Counted from the stretch's first letter, positions 23,409 through 35,939 are shown. The stretch is 64,000 nucleotides of DNA from Perognathus longimembris pacificus (GCF_023159225.1 NC_063164.1:72897300-72961299), one strand, 5' to 3'. Numbers and translations are program-made. Notes: generated from the sequence alone by a model not told the origin.

Positions 23409-24251
23409 CATTTCAAATGTACAACTGAAAATCCCTTGTGACTGAACCATGATAGATTCTTTCTCAGACTTGTGGAAGGCTTATATCTGAATTCATCTGC
23501 CTCCTTCACTCCAGGAGGGTTACCTTTAATTTATACCTCCTCCTTATGTCTGTAAAGTGTGCCCCATCTCAGAAAATCATTTCCCTTTCTTGTTAATCTA
23601 CCCTCCACCCTCCAGCCCATCGAGTGGACATGCATTTCCAGGCATGCGTGTCTTCATGGAGTCTTGAGTCATGGCTATCTCCTAGGGGGACCCACAGAAA
23701 GCACTGAGAGGAGCTTTGCCTTCACATCTCTTGTATAAATCAATGGTTGGAGATCGATGCTCAGCAGGATTAGCTAAAGACCCAAGGTTTGATATAAGAG
23801 GAGGTTGGTTAGGGAGGGTAGTCACCAGTAGTACTAGAATCAGACTGTGATTAAAATTTTATGCAAAAAGACCTTTAAATATGGTATCATTTTCACATTC
23901 ACAAAATTCATACATGTGTGTTGATTTTGGGTTTCTCAGTCTGTTTTTATTTGTTCATCATTTATATATGGGAAAATGAACCTTTTTTGTGATTTTAGTT
24001 TGAATGATAGAAAATTTGAAGATATAATAGAATTTTTGTATTTTGATCATTTCAGTTAAAATACAGAATATTTTCCTTAGATAATTCTTGATTTCTATTT
24101 TCGGGAAAACAACCACCAATTTTTATTTGCCTTAAGATAGTAGACAAAGTTCACAAATAAACAAATTTGCACCAAGTTTCAAGCTGGTCTGATATCTAAC
24201 ATTTTAATAAACTAATATCAGGGAATTTTAGGTTAGAATGATACCTTAATA
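23409..24251. other. Unique sequence, nothing recognised
   Basis: No repeat or exon is recognised. Confidence 0.5.
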
Positions 24252-24447
24252 GGGCTGGGAATATGGCCTAGTGGCAAGAGTGCTGGCCTTGTATACATGA
24301 AGCCCTACATATATAGAAAAAGGCCAGAAGTGGCTCAAGTGGTAGAGTGCTAACCTTAAGCAAAAAGAAGCCAGGTACAGTGCTCAGGCCCTGAGTCCAA
24401 GGCCCAGGACGGGAAAAAAAAAAAAGAAAGAAAAAAGAAAAGAAAAG
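24252..24447 (+). mobile_element. IDL-Geo SINE, older subfamily, with internal deletions
   Basis: The left monomer ('gaatatggcctagtggcaag') lacks its B box: 'catgaagccc' joins directly to 'tacatatatag'. The right monomer has lost 'cggcgctg'. It carries the older 'taagcaaaaagaagcc' form and a mixed A/G tail. An imperfect TSD is likely ('gataccttaa' / 'gatactttaa'). Confidence 0.88.
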
Positions 24448-25454
24448 ATACTTTAAAAGTTTGCAAATTTTCCTGTGGTACATTTTCTAGAAGGAGGATA
24501 TATTTTGATATACAGTGGTGATAGCAGAAGATATTCAGGGACTCAGGCAATGATGCTAAAGGCCTCAATAAGTAAGCCTGAAATCTTTCAACTTAAATTC
24601 ATATTTGGGAGTTCAGCTATTCAAATGTTGAGGAATCTTGTAAGTGCTCTATATACTCTCTTTGGTAGACAGGGAATTTGTGTCTTGGTAGATTATTGAA
24701 GTGGAATTTTGTGAGCTAATACACACGAGTCAGCTGTGACTGATTCATAGTATTTTAGGGTCTGGAGAAGTTGTGAGAGGGGAGGCATTTCATACCTTAA
24801 ATTAATCAGCAGGAAGATGACTGTGTGGGAAAATGCTTGACTACTTGGTCCTCTGTGCCTATAATTGTCTTCTTGGGAATTAAAAGACATAGTTTTAATA
24901 CTGAAGATAAATTCTCTAATCTGTGGGGTCTGTTGCTGCTTCTGGGCAAGAAAGTGAGACTGGATTCTGGGAACACTTAGAAAAGAAGGTGGAGGGTGAA
25001 GAAAAACCTCAAGGCCCAGGGAGCTGCAAATAGCAGAAGCTTGTTTCTAATCTCTTCCTTTCCCCTCCCCTCTCCCAGCATCCCATTAAATCCCCCAGGT
25101 CCCCTAGGTTCCTTGTTGCCTTTGACAACTAATCAACTAATCAGATATTGGGAAGAGCATTAGGAGAAAAAGTATTGATACAGTGTTACCCTTAGAAGGC
25201 ATTTGCATTTTAAAAGAAGGTTGGCAAATAAAGAGATAAAGCTTAACACAAAGCAGTGTGTTACTTACCATGTCCTTTGATTCCTATGTAAGTGATATTT
25301 TTAGTCAGCAGGAACTTCTAATGCCCTGCCTACCAAAATGTACCCTATGCTTTCTTTAAAAAGACAAGAATCATAATGTACAGATCCATGGGAAAAACAA
25401 GCATCTTCTAACAATATCAATAAGCTTTGTTTAGAAACATGTAAATTTCTTTCC
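24448..25454. other. Unique sequence, nothing recognised
   Basis: Frames of 65-74 codons here show no recognisable domain. Confidence 0.5.
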
Positions 25455-25600
25455 TGGAACTGCCATTTTCTAGCTCTGTGATGTTGAATGAGCCATTTAG
25501 TCACCCGAAGCCCATTTTCCGATTCTCAAGTGAGAATTGGTTTTACCCCACAGAGTTATTCTGAAGGTTAAATGAAATACTGGCTTGCAAAGTTTCAGAC
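25455..25600 (+). mobile_element. MIR SINE
   Basis: 'tgccattttctagctctgtg' aligns with the MIR core ('ccacttactagctgtgtgac'). It is followed by 'ccattttccgattctcaagt' and 'gagttattctgaaggttaaa', the positions of the 'catctgtaaaatggg' and 'gttgtgaggattaaatga' landmarks. Confidence 0.65.
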
Positions 25601-26106
25601 TGCCAAGTAGGCGGGGTTGTGAGGAATATGGGCATTTAGCAAATGGAAAGGTTGCTATAGGGATTGAGCCATGAAAATTAACATTCTGGGAACAGCAGGA
25701 GTGCTCTACTCAATATTGAGTTTATAATTTATAATTCACAAACTGCCACAATGTGGATTAATTATAGAATTCACTTGTGTGTTCTTATTTTTGGGTATTT
25801 GAGTTATGGATTTCTATGGACTCAATGTGACTATGGTAATTTCCCAAGACAATCTTCAAGGGGGGAAAATGCATGAATGATGCTTAGAAAGTAGCAGGAA
25901 TAAGTTTGAGTCGGCTCCTCTCTCCATCTCTGTAGATCTGTTCAGAATCTGATCATATTGGGAAGTATGAAACTACTCACACATACAGAAAGAAAAGCAA
26001 GAGTATGGTAAGATATTAACTGAAGTACCCTTGATGACCTCAAATGTGTGAAGAGGAGACACAGAGAAAGAGTAGTCCTTGGATTCCCATAGAAATATTA
26101 CAGGGA
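25601..26106. other. Unique sequence, nothing recognised
   Basis: No repeat or exon seen. Confidence 0.5.
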
Positions 26107-26317
26107 CTGGGCAGGGAATGTGGCTTAGTGGCAGATTGCTTGCCAAGCATGCATGAAGCCCTGGGTTTGATACCTCACTGCACAAAAACAGAAAAAAAAA
26201 AAAAAAAAAAAAAAACCAATAGTGCTGTGGCTCAAGTGGTAGAGTGCTAGCCTTGAGCAAAAGAAGCTCAGGGACAGTGCCCAGGCCCTGAGTTCAAGTC
26301 TTGAGAATGGCACCAAA
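26107..26317 (+). mobile_element. IDL-Geo SINE with expanded inter-monomer A tract
   Basis: The left ID monomer is normal ('gcttagtggcagattgcttg', 'gtttgatacctc'). The linker has grown to 24 consecutive A at 26192-26215 before the Geo monomer 'agtgctgtggctcaagtgg'. Imperfect TSD: 'aaatattacagg' against 'aaatattatagg'. Confidence 0.9.
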
Positions 26318-27324
26318 AATATTATAGGTGCTAAATTCTTGCACACATTTAATAGTTATTCTACCATCTTCCCTAGGTTTCAGTGGAATATTTGGCAGGC
26401 ATTGAGCCCGCTCCTTTTCCCTCATGTTTGCTTTGTGGTATGTGTTTCATTCTTTATAAAATTATTCCAAATATTTCTTAACAAAAGCTGTAATTTGACA
26501 CATATCAGCATCATTTTTGCCACGGACATTCATTCTAGTGTGCAATGATCATGGTTTCTGTTGCACAAAAATAAAAAAGACAAGCCAAAAAACCAAAAAA
26601 CAAAAACACCCAGAGATCAATTTTGGCTAAGGGATTTACTGGAAGGATACCAGTGGGAAGTGTAGAGCCAGTAATGGCAGGAACCAAGGACACATATAAA
26701 AGCAAACACTTGCTACAATGCTCTTCTATGTAAGGATGCTATTGGTGAATCTATTGCCTTTGGGCAATTGGCTTATAAAATTATAAACCATTGTGATGGC
26801 AAATGGATCCCACGCATTGTCTTTCTCCCCAAACATGAACTTTTAAGCACAGATGGCAGTCACATAACACATTCCAGTAGTAGTCCTGGTGGAGTAACCC
26901 TGCATGTACCTCCCACCTATACAGTATCACTTTCATGTTCTATAATGTGGAGAAGCAATTTCAAACCACACAGAGAAGGGGAGTGTTAGTGCTCATAACT
27001 GCTATTCCTATGCCTATATCTACCCCCACTTTTAATGTCTAGAAATGCTCAGGCTTAGGAAAGATACATGAGACTAAATTTGCATGCTAGTATTGTAGTT
27101 GTAAGGTTTATAAGGACTAAATAATGGTCAGAAAATGATATTTATTTTTGAAAATGATATTTATTTTGAAGACAAAAACCAAGCCAAAAACAACAGAGGA
27201 TGTGGAATCAGATAGATCAAGTTACAAGACCTGGCCCTCACTATTTCCCATCATTGAGATCATGAGCTTAACATCTCAAAATCTGTTTCCAATAACATTG
27301 AGTTTTTGTCAAGGTAACAAGAAT
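26318..27324. other. Unique sequence, nothing recognised
   Basis: A 17-bp local duplication ('gaaaatgatatttattttt') occurs at 27131-27168. No exon seen. Confidence 0.5.
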
Positions 27325-27770
27325 GCTAGGTGAAATGAACTCCATGTTATGGAAATGATTGTTATATCACAGTTGTAACTACTTTCAACGTCCCATGTGT
27401 ATCTGTAGCTTCTAATATTGATGATGTTCTTGTATCACCTTCCTGTGGTTGTATCTACACTATCTCTGTAATCTTATCTGAGTATATTGGAAACCGTCTA
27501 TACTGGTATTAGAACTAGGAAATTGAAAGGGAATACCAAAATCGAGAGACACAGGGTAAAAAAAGACAAACAACTACAAAAGCAATACTTGCAAAACTGT
27601 TTGGTGTACGTGAACTGAACACCTCATGGGGGGAAAGGAAAAGGGGGAAGAGGGCGGTGGGAATGAGGGACAAGGTAACAAACAGTACAAGAAATGTATC
27701 CAATGTCTAATGTATGAAACTGTAACCTCTCTGTACATCAGTTTGATAATAAAAATTCGAAAAAAAAAGA
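27325..27770 (+). mobile_element. 5'-truncated L1, 3'UTR only
   Basis: It begins at 'ctaggtgaaatgaactccat', inside the 3'UTR of the same L1 type as the 61.8-kb copy, and runs through a G-rich polypurine tract at 27629-27670 ('ggggggaaaggaaaaggggg') to 'gtttgataataaaaattcga' and an A tail. No coding sequence is retained. Confidence 0.92.
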
Positions 27771-28130
27771 AATCAATCAACAAGCTCAACAAAGCTTAAC
27801 ATCTAGTAGGCAGTCTATAAATAGAGTTAATATTATTAGCTATAGAAGTGAAGCCCTCATATACAGCACATTTCCAGAGACATCTGTATTTCTTCAGATT
27901 TTTCTATGGATATATACCATTAAGGTTTGATGATTTTTCCCAATAAAATCATAGTTACTCCAGTTAAGTGGTGAAGAGAAAGGAACAATGCTACATGAAG
28001 TTGAAGGGCTACAGAGGATTGACTGACTAGAGAGGATTTACTCAGCAGACTCTGTGGACTTGTGTTTCAAATACAGTCCTTCGGCCGCCTAAAAATTAAG
28101 CAATCTTGATCCTTAATAAACTGTGAGCCT
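27771..28130. other. Unique sequence, nothing recognised
   Basis: No repeat or exon seen. Confidence 0.45.
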
Positions 28131-28597
28131 TGCAGGAAAATGGATGGAACTGGAGATCATCATGTTAAGGGAGGTAATAAGCCAGGTTTAGACAAATCAG
28201 TCCATGTTTTCTATCATGTGTGAAATCTAGATCTTGAAAAATTGACATGGACATAAAAGGGGATCAGCAGGCGGTGGAAAGTGTAAGAAAGAACTAGTTA
28301 AGATTAGGATGTAAATACACATAATGAAAAGGTCATAGTGAAACCCATTCAAAAATTACACAAGAGTGCTAGCCTTAGGCCCAGAGTTCAAGCCCACTAC
28401 TAAAAAAAAGTATGGAAAATTACACAGGAAAGTTTTAAAAGGTGAGGAGTCAGAAGAGAATAAGAGGATAATGGAAGGCATGGATATGAGCAAAGCATAT
28501 TGTACACATGAATGAAAATATCACAGTGAAATTCCTCAATTTAGGTAATTAATATATGCTAATTAAATATTTTTAACATTTTTTTAAAAACTGTGAG
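28131..28597 (+). mobile_element. Old L1 3' end, split by a SINE
   Basis: 'atggatggaactggagatca' followed by 'tcatgttaagggaggtaata', 'agccaggt' and 'gtttt' is the end of ORF2 of an old mammalian L1. The 3'UTR continues to 'atgaatgaaaatatcacag' and beyond. A Geo fragment interrupts it at 28363-28415. Confidence 0.75.
28363..28415 (+). mobile_element. 5'-truncated Geo monomer with 11-bp TSD
   Basis: 'agagtgctagccttaggccc' and 'agagttcaagcccactact' with an A8 tail. The perfect TSD 'aaaattacaca' is at 28352-28362 and 28416-28426, so this stub inserted in truncated form into the older L1. Confidence 0.85.
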
Positions 28598-29395
28598 CAT
28601 TATATTATTTAAATTGGTGAGTTGCATAAATAGAATGTGCATTGACCATAAGGATTTGTATAAGATAATTTCAAATACTATCACCCATAACTATGCTGGA
28701 TAAGCTCTCTGTCATTTTATGTGTTCTTTAAATTCTAGAGTCACAGTTATTTTGTTTATTTTCAAATATATTTGGACTTTCTAAATCAAGTGAAAATGAA
28801 CATCATGACATTTCTTTCTTTTATATGGGCATGCATTGTGAAATAGTGCTCATAATTAAGTTTACACATGCATCACCTCATACATAGTTACCTTGTTTTT
28901 GAATTAAGAGTATTTGAGATCTACTTCATTAGAAAATTTAAAGTAGAGTATACAGTGTTGTGATCTTTACTAGCACAGTGTTGCGATCTATACCTCTCTA
29001 TTGTACATTAGAGCCCAAGAACAAAAATAAATCATTTCTAATAAAATTCCTTCTTTACCAACAAGGTGAAGTTAGTGTGAGTGAGTGTTAAGAAGTAGTA
29101 TTTCTTGGTAATTTTGAGATAAGAAAAATCAAAGGATTATAGGATCAAATAAAGTACATTGTAAGGTTTACATTTGAGATTTCTGCTCTCCAAAGTTGAC
29201 TTTTTCTTTAGTTTTCTACTTCATTTTATAATCCCATGAGAAGCCAATCTACTGACATATTTTTGACTTGATAATAAAAATGTTGGTAATATTAAAACCT
29301 GATATGGGACAAGTACAGAGGTAATGAAGAAAGACTTTGAACCATACTATCAGCAAGAAAGATTTTATGAGTGAGGCACAGCACCATTTTTTCTT
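28598..29395. other. Unique AT-rich sequence, nothing recognised
   Basis: No repeat or exon seen. Confidence 0.5.
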
Positions 29396-29624
29396 TTGTC
29401 AGTTGTTGGGCTGGAACTCAGGACCTTGGAGGTTGGGCTTAGCTCTTTTTGTTCAATGCTAGCACTCTACCACTTTGAACCACAGCTCCACTTCTTGTTT
29501 TTCAGTGGTTAATTGAAGATAAGAGTAACACAGGGACTTTTCTACCTGGACTCACTTCAAACCAGGATTCTCAGATCTCAGTCTCCTGAGTAGCTAAAAT
29601 TATAGGTGTTAGCACCTGGCTAGC
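29396..29624 (-). mobile_element. Composite B1-Geo SINE
   Basis: Reverse landmarks: 'ctagcactctaccactttga', 'accacagctccacttcttg' (Geo), then 'ttctcagatctcagtctcct' and 'gagtagctaaaattatagg' (B1-like head). Confidence 0.78.
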
Positions 29625-30359
29625 ATAGATGTTTTATCTTCCTTGTTCATTCTTCACTTTGTTAGTTACAAAAATGTATTCATTGATTACTTCCTGTTGG
29701 GCAGACAGTTCTTATTTCCATCTATCTGAAAAGGTTTTACTTATGCACCTCTATTAACATAAAGGCTCTGCCTTTACCCTTAACATGTGCTATTTATTTA
29801 CCCACAGTATTTAATTATTACTTAAATGCATAGTATTAAGTGTTTACAAAGTAGAATGAAAATGGAAAAGATAAATGGCAGCTTTACCATTTCCTTATAT
29901 ACTTTGGTTGACATGGCCACCCACTATGCTTGTGCCTTACTTTGAAGATCTCTGGACCAAAGGGGATGTGATGGCTCTTGAAATGATTAAAGGTAAAGAT
30001 TTGGACAATAGTCTGTTTTGTCATGGGCAGTACGGTCTCAAAAAAGAAGCATCATTGGTGAAATATATAAACTATATATGGGCAAACCTAAAGCTAAGCC
30101 AGTTTTCCATCCCCAGACTCTCACCAGATGCCAACACACTGGTACAACAGTATGATGAGTATGAAACATAATGTAGAGGAGAGGAGTTTTAGATGAATAA
30201 GAACAAGATTTCTGAGAGAAATTTGATCTTCAGAACTTATTTCCAAACGAATGACCACTTTGCCTAGATTGTACAAAAGGAGGTAGGATTGATTGGGACA
30301 ATATGATTTGATCATAAATCTCTAGTATACTTTATAGAAAGAGCATGAGTTCTGTGTTA
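29625..30359. other. Unique sequence with one 98-codon open frame
   Basis: The plus-strand frame at 29875-30171 opens with MAALPFPYILWLTWPPTML and is the longest here outside repeats. I recognise no domain, and there is no splice or promoter context that would make it a gene. Confidence 0.3.
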
Positions 30360-30786
30360 GCTTTCTTTCATTGTGATAAAATTCTTTGGGAGAGCAACTT
30401 AAAATAGAAAAAAATATTTGGGCTCACAATTTCAGTAAAATCTGTCTGCTACAGTCATTTGGCTCCATTGCTACTCAGTGCGTAGTGAGGCAGAAGATTA
30501 TGGGGAAGCTAGTGATAAAGAGCAAGCAGGAGGACTGCAAGTCATACCTTTCAAAGTCATTTTTCCAGTGATCCATTCCCTCTGATGAGGCCCACCCTCC
30601 TATAGTTGCCACTTCCCAATAGCTCATTTAATGTTTGAATCCATCAAGAAAGTAATTTATTAGATCATGAGTGACCTCACATTAATTACTTCCCTCCAAA
30701 GCCCTACCTGTGAACATTTCTGCTCAAAGAAGCAATCCTTTAACAAAGCAGTAATACAGGAACATTGTATATCCAAACCATAACAA
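30360..30786 (-). mobile_element. Old LTR-like repeat, probably ERVL-MaLR
   Basis: The plus strand runs from 'gctttctttcattgtgataa' through 'gggctcacaatttcag', 'catttggctccattgctact', 'gatgaggcccaccctcctat' and 'ctgtgaacatttctgctc' to 'tatatccaaaccataacaa'. This is the reverse of a MaLR-style LTR beginning 'ggtttggatat'. Subfamily not determined. Confidence 0.55.
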
Positions 30787-33289
30787 GTAGAGAACAGGCT
30801 GTGAAAAAGAAGTTCAGATGCATGACTAGAGAGGAAGGGAGTCTTCTCTCAATCCCCAATGATAAAATATTAAGACAGGGGTGACAGCAAGATGGTATAT
30901 GTTCTTAACCACACTAGTTTTAGAAAAGTTAGGTGATATATTCTCTTTCAGTATCTATGTTCTGCTGCCTCCACCTCTACTTTACAACTTGAGTTTTATT
31001 GAAGTGCTATGACTATTTCCGTCTCCAACAGATCTGAGAAGCTGCTCTATGAAGATCTTGACTGTTGCTTCTATCATTTTTAGAGCAATTATCTGGATTT
31101 GGGATTAGAGTGTGCAACTTGTATATTATCAGAAGAAAATTCTTCAAATAATCTGCCTACTATATGGGCAAGAGGAAAAACTCCTGCATAACTGAGGACT
31201 TGTATACAGGGCACACAGAAAAGGTACAAAGAAAGTAACTTTCACTTTGTCTGTTTATCTCTAGTTCATCTTTCCTGCTACTGTTCTACATCTGGACTTC
31301 TGCTTTACCACCTACATTGTCAAACCATTGTAATGAATTTAGCAGTTATCAGAAAGTGTGCTTTTTAAAAATTCATCTCCCAAAAGGGGTTATGTGTCAT
31401 TTACATTTGATAGAATCCTGAAGCTAATAGTTGTTCAAAATATTGTGACTATTACATTGACATTTTGAACTAGTAGATCATAATTGCAATTCTTAGTAAG
31501 GTAGATTGAGATGATATACATCATAAAATTACCTCATTGACAATCCCATCTGGTAGATAAATGGTTACCCTATCTAATAGATTAAACATGCTAAACACAA
31601 AAAGTTAATTTTACTTGAAAAAGAGGAAGAAGTTAACTTTTGTGTCTAATTGAACTATAAAGTAAATAGCTGAGTGGCAAGTACACTATGAGAAGATTAT
31701 AGGAAAGTCAGGAAATTGTATTCCTTTTGTTAAATTCCAAAAAGTTTAGTCTATTTATAACTCAGCTTTCTTATTTGTACAACTAGACATATAGACCAGA
31801 GTATTAGAGGCTCCTTCAAGCATTAATATTCCATAGTTCTATATTGTAATTATGTGTCTTATGTAATCTTGTTATAAAAATGTAATTTTGAATTTTCTAA
31901 AGAATGAGAAATTAATGAGCTGCGCCTTAGCTGAAAATTAATATTCTCAAAAGCAGAAATATCTTAAAGCAAGCTCTAATAGCTCCCTACCACTCCATCA
32001 CTGGAAAAGTAGCTGTTTTTTCCCTTGCAAGGAATCTGTTGAACCACCATTCTACAACATAGATAATTAGAAGGAGATATGTTTGCAAGGGAATGCTGGG
32101 TAACATCCAGAATAGGTTTATTTCAAGGGAAAACAGAAACTCATGCAAATTAACAAAACTATTGACTTTGAAAATAGTGTATTACTAATTTCCCGAATAT
32201 ATTCTTAACTCATAATAACCCAATAGTTTCAGAAAAGAGAAGGACTGTACTTGCTAAAATATGTTATTATTTCTAGAGGTATGTTTTCAGAAATGTTCAC
32301 AAGAAGGACGAGTTAGAACGAGCAGATCTGTTTGTCTCAGCCAGAGGGCTGTTTGGATGAGTTCGGAATTCAACAGGTTCTTACATGTCACCTGAAAAAC
32401 ATTTGTTGCTTGGGTAGGCTTGAAGTAACTCTCAAAAAGCTTCTGCTTGAACGCCTATTTTTTTTTCTTTCCAGTTAACGTGAGTGAAGAAATTCTCCTT
32501 TTATTCTTTTTTTCTTGTCTTTTGGTTTTCCAACTGCATTTCACACAGTTCCGCAGCTGTAGGGGAAAAAGAAACATTAAAATTTTGGCTTATTCTCAAA
32601 CATATGAGCACCCGGTTGGAAATGACTCCCTTGTTTCAGAACAGAAAAGTCAATGCTATTGTTTCCAAATGATCTCTTTTTACTAAAAGAACAAAAATGT
32701 TAAGAATGACTTTCTCCTTTTCCACTGGTAAGTTATATGGAAATATAACCCAGAATTTAACATTTTTTTCAAATACAATTTTCAAAGAATAACACATAAC
32801 AATTTAAGGGCAGCAAAAGGTTAACATTCTGGACAAATAAAACAACATGAGTAATAAGCATGTAATTTCAGAAAGGAACACATTGCTTTCTGGCAGCCCT
32901 GCTAACAATTGGCTACTGACAATTGTATAATTGTTCCAGTAATATGATTTCTATATCTACTGGATTTATGACAGTTACGAGTTATAATCCTGAAACTTTA
33001 GTCGCTTTTTGGTAATGTTTTACTATTATCCACCTTTAAATGTATGTCCCAACATTTTACAAGTACTTAAGTATCCTTTAACATATGTGGGATGGTACAT
33101 GAAGCTATAGAGAACATCTCAGGAAAAAAAAAGTTGGAAAAGGCAATTTCTTCAGTAATTAATATATAAGGAGGGCCTACAAATGTTGATGATCAGTTCT
33201 AAAAACAGTTAAGGAAAAGCTGACTTCAGCTCTAGACGTAAAAATGCCTGCTGCAAAGAAAGAATTGATAATGACAAGTAGGATCAAAA
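30787..33289. other. Long unique AT-rich stretch
   Basis: No exon, RNA gene or named repeat is recognised in about 2.5 kb. Frames at 32447-32686 are T-rich and unconvincing. Confidence 0.5.
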
Positions 33290-33410
33290 CAATCACATGA
33301 CAAGTACAGTAGCAAGTATTTTACTTATGTTAACACAATTACTGAACTAAACCTACAGGATAGATACTAGTATCATTCTTACTTTACAAATGAAGACTAA
33401 GTAAGCTTGG
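33290..33410 (+). mobile_element. MIR SINE fragment
   Basis: 'tatgttaacacaattactga', 'gatactagtatcattcttac' and 'tttacaaatgaagactaag' follow the second half of MIR ('attatccccattttacagatgag'). Confidence 0.5.
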
Positions 33411-33879
33411 AATCCAGAATCTGGCTCCTCTAGAACCTGCTGTCCTAATGTAATGCTACTTGCCAATGAGCCTTTTGTTTCCTTTTTACTATAATCTCCT
33501 CCTGATAACTGCAAGTAATAATAAAGCAAGTGAAAGTTACAACAAAAAAAGGGAGGGCCTAGAATGTGGCAGAGGAGGAAACTGCAGGTCAAGACTTCAG
33601 AAAATTGTACAGAGATCCCAGAAAATATACAAGAGAAAATCCATGTTTGTTAGTGAATTATTTCAAAATTTGATCACACAGAATCAAAGATAAAATGGAT
33701 TGACTTTTCACATTTTATTTTATTTTATTTTTGACTTTTCACATTTTAATGAAAAATAAAATACTTTTTTATTTGGCCTATTGTGAAGTAATTATAATTT
33801 TCTTCATAGGGTACAAATTGATAATAATAACAATACCTATCAGTTACAGGCTAATGATTGCTTCAATACATGTTATGGA

Positions 33880-34035
33880 AACTTCTGTACAATAATGCAT
33901 AGTAAGGTAGATATTAATACTGCCAGACTCTACCATGAAGAACCTAAGCACAAGGGGAAAACCACTTGCTCGGTCTCATATAGTGCAAAGAGGGAAACTT
34001 GGATTTGTGCCAAGGATTTGGCTTCAGGGTCCCAG
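33880..34035 (+). mobile_element. Possible MIR fragment
   Basis: 'gtagatattaatactgccag', 'atgaagaacctaagcacaag' and 'cttgctcggtctcatatag' follow MIR order ('gaggaaactgaggcacag', 'cttgcccaaggtcacacag'). Confidence 0.45.
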
Positions 34036-34039
34036 CATT

Positions 34040-34195
34040 TAATACATCTTATCTTGAGTCACAGGCACATTACAAGTCATGTAGTCCTGCTCTGTAATTT
34101 TATAAAGAGACCGAGGCTCAGAGAGTTGGACAAAACTTGCACATACCAGAGCAAGTTAGAGGCTAAGTCAGGAAGAAAACTCAGATTTCATGTAT
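34040..34195 (+). mobile_element. MIR SINE
   Basis: 'ctctgtaattttataaagag' then 'accgaggctcagagagttgg' and 'acaaaacttgcacatacc', closely following MIR 'gaggctcagagaggttaag'. Clear match. Confidence 0.7.
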
Positions 34196-34239
34196 TCCAC
34201 TTAAGATTTATCTTTCAGGAAAAATTCTACTAAGTTAAG

Positions 34240-34352
34240 AAAACTGAGGGAAGAACTGGGAGGGATGGAATGGATTACACTGATCAAGATGCATTACATT
34301 CATAAACTGCAATGTAGAATAGCAGCTTCTTTGTACAACTACTTAAAGGGTA
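34240..34352 (+). repeat. L1-like 3'UTR repeat, old family
   Basis: Sense copy of the interspersed family also found at 57.2 kb: 'cactgatcaagatgcattac', 'attcataaactgcaatgtag', then 'tttgtacaactacttaaa'. Confidence 0.5.
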
Positions 34353-35939
34353 GAATAAAAAAGAATCTCAACTCCATGTTTTCCTTGTAAAAGAAAACTA
34401 TTTAATAATAGCTTTGAACATTTATAATTAGATCATTCAATCTCTTGTGCCTATACACAGTTAATAAGTTGACAAAAATCTAACCAGATGTGTCATTGCC
34501 CAGTTAGGAGATGAAGTGTATGCCATTAGTTAAATGACCCAGAAAACAGCTGAGAGCTTAGACCAGCATGAGAAAACCTACAATATATTTCTTGTGAAAT
34601 AGATATTGAAATCTGTTTTTTCTGCAAGAAATATACTTCTCAGTACTTGTTTTAAAATAATCAACACCACAGGAAGGGGATCTAAGAGGATCATCAACAG
34701 TAGGAGTCACTAACGATGCAATGATGACAAGGATATGGAACATACACTCTTCTGGATATTTGTCAAACATTTTGGCTACCCAACAAATAAACATCACTCT
34801 CATTTGGGAAAAAAAAATAAAATAATGAACACCTTTTTCCCTCTCTATCCTGTCAACTCTGTTCCACAGGGTAATGACATAGGACAAGATTACTGAGCCA
34901 TGGGTTAAGACTTTTCTCCACATGGTATTCTTTTAACTCAATCCATTGTTTGATAACATCTACACTAGAGGGGGGGAAAAGGTAGTGAAATTTCTTTGTG
35001 CTTTTATAAAAGTCTTTGAAACAATTGGCTAAAACTGAACTGTAGTGTTCTTCATACTTCTGTATCATTCAGGACCATAAAAGTGAAACCTGAGGTTCTT
35101 CTGATACACTTTACATTCCCACATAACTCACAAGGACTTGATGGAAAATGAAAACACTGAGAATAATTTGCAGTCATCTCAAATACCAGATATAGCAGGC
35201 TGTGGCTTGTGTGTGACCTACTTCTGGAGATAACATTTCCTCTTTTTCCTTCCTCACTGGAGTGAACTTATGGAAATGCAAATGAATGAGTCACATTATA
35301 TGGATCACATTTAACCATGTGTTTTGTTTTGTAAAGAAGTAAACTACTACTATATTATTTACATTGCCTTGCATATTTCACAGTTCACTGAATAATCAAC
35401 TCATTTTTGTCCTCAAAATCCAGTCTCATTAGATAGCCAAAGACCTATAGAGCAGGAAAAAAAGTACTCATTTATACAACTCTGTATATAGTGCTCATGT
35501 TAAAACTTGAATTGGGTACTGCAAGATAGAAGATAAAGAAGAGAAAGTCCTGGATCTCAAAACTCAAGTGCTAATGAGGAAGTAAATGGATATACAGAAG
35601 ACTTTACTATCACAGAAAAACGTTGAAGGGGCTCAGGAGCACTTAGCATATTTTCCTTATCTAAGCCCTGCACAAGTCTACAACACTTTCTTGAATCGTG
35701 GAAGGAAGCAATGGCTGAGAGCCTCTAGAGATAAGTAGACAATGATCTGGTCCAGTTGGGTACTGTGGTAAACCAGCAGGTTTCCTGTTATTACTAAGGC
35801 ACTTTTTCTTGGAATGCAGGTGGTTCTCAAGGGAGTCCCTTTCTTATTAAAAACAAACAAAAACAACAAAACCCAAAAACCTATGTAAGCCAAGGCCGTC
35901 GCTCACTGGAAACACTTATGGGGTAAATGTCTTTCTCCC
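34353..35939. other. Unique sequence with weak coding-like frames
   Basis: Minus-strand frames of 121 (34558-34923) and 71 (34853-35068) codons overlap in different frames. I do not recognise the products. A stretch near 34660-34712 ('gatcctcttagatccccttc' on the minus strand) resembles L1 3'UTR, which argues for repeat debris rather than a gene. Confidence 0.3.
35276..35293 (+). promoter_or_regulatory. Octamer plus AP-1 motif pair
   Basis: A perfect octamer ATGCAAAT at 35276-35283 is followed three bases later by a perfect AP-1 site TGAGTCA at 35287-35293. The arrangement is suggestive of an enhancer element, but no flanking support can be seen. Confidence 0.3.

Noticed and set aside
29875..30171. 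98-codon frame as a small gene
   Set aside because: No recognisable domain, no flanking gene signals; within chance expectation for 64 kb of AT-rich DNA.
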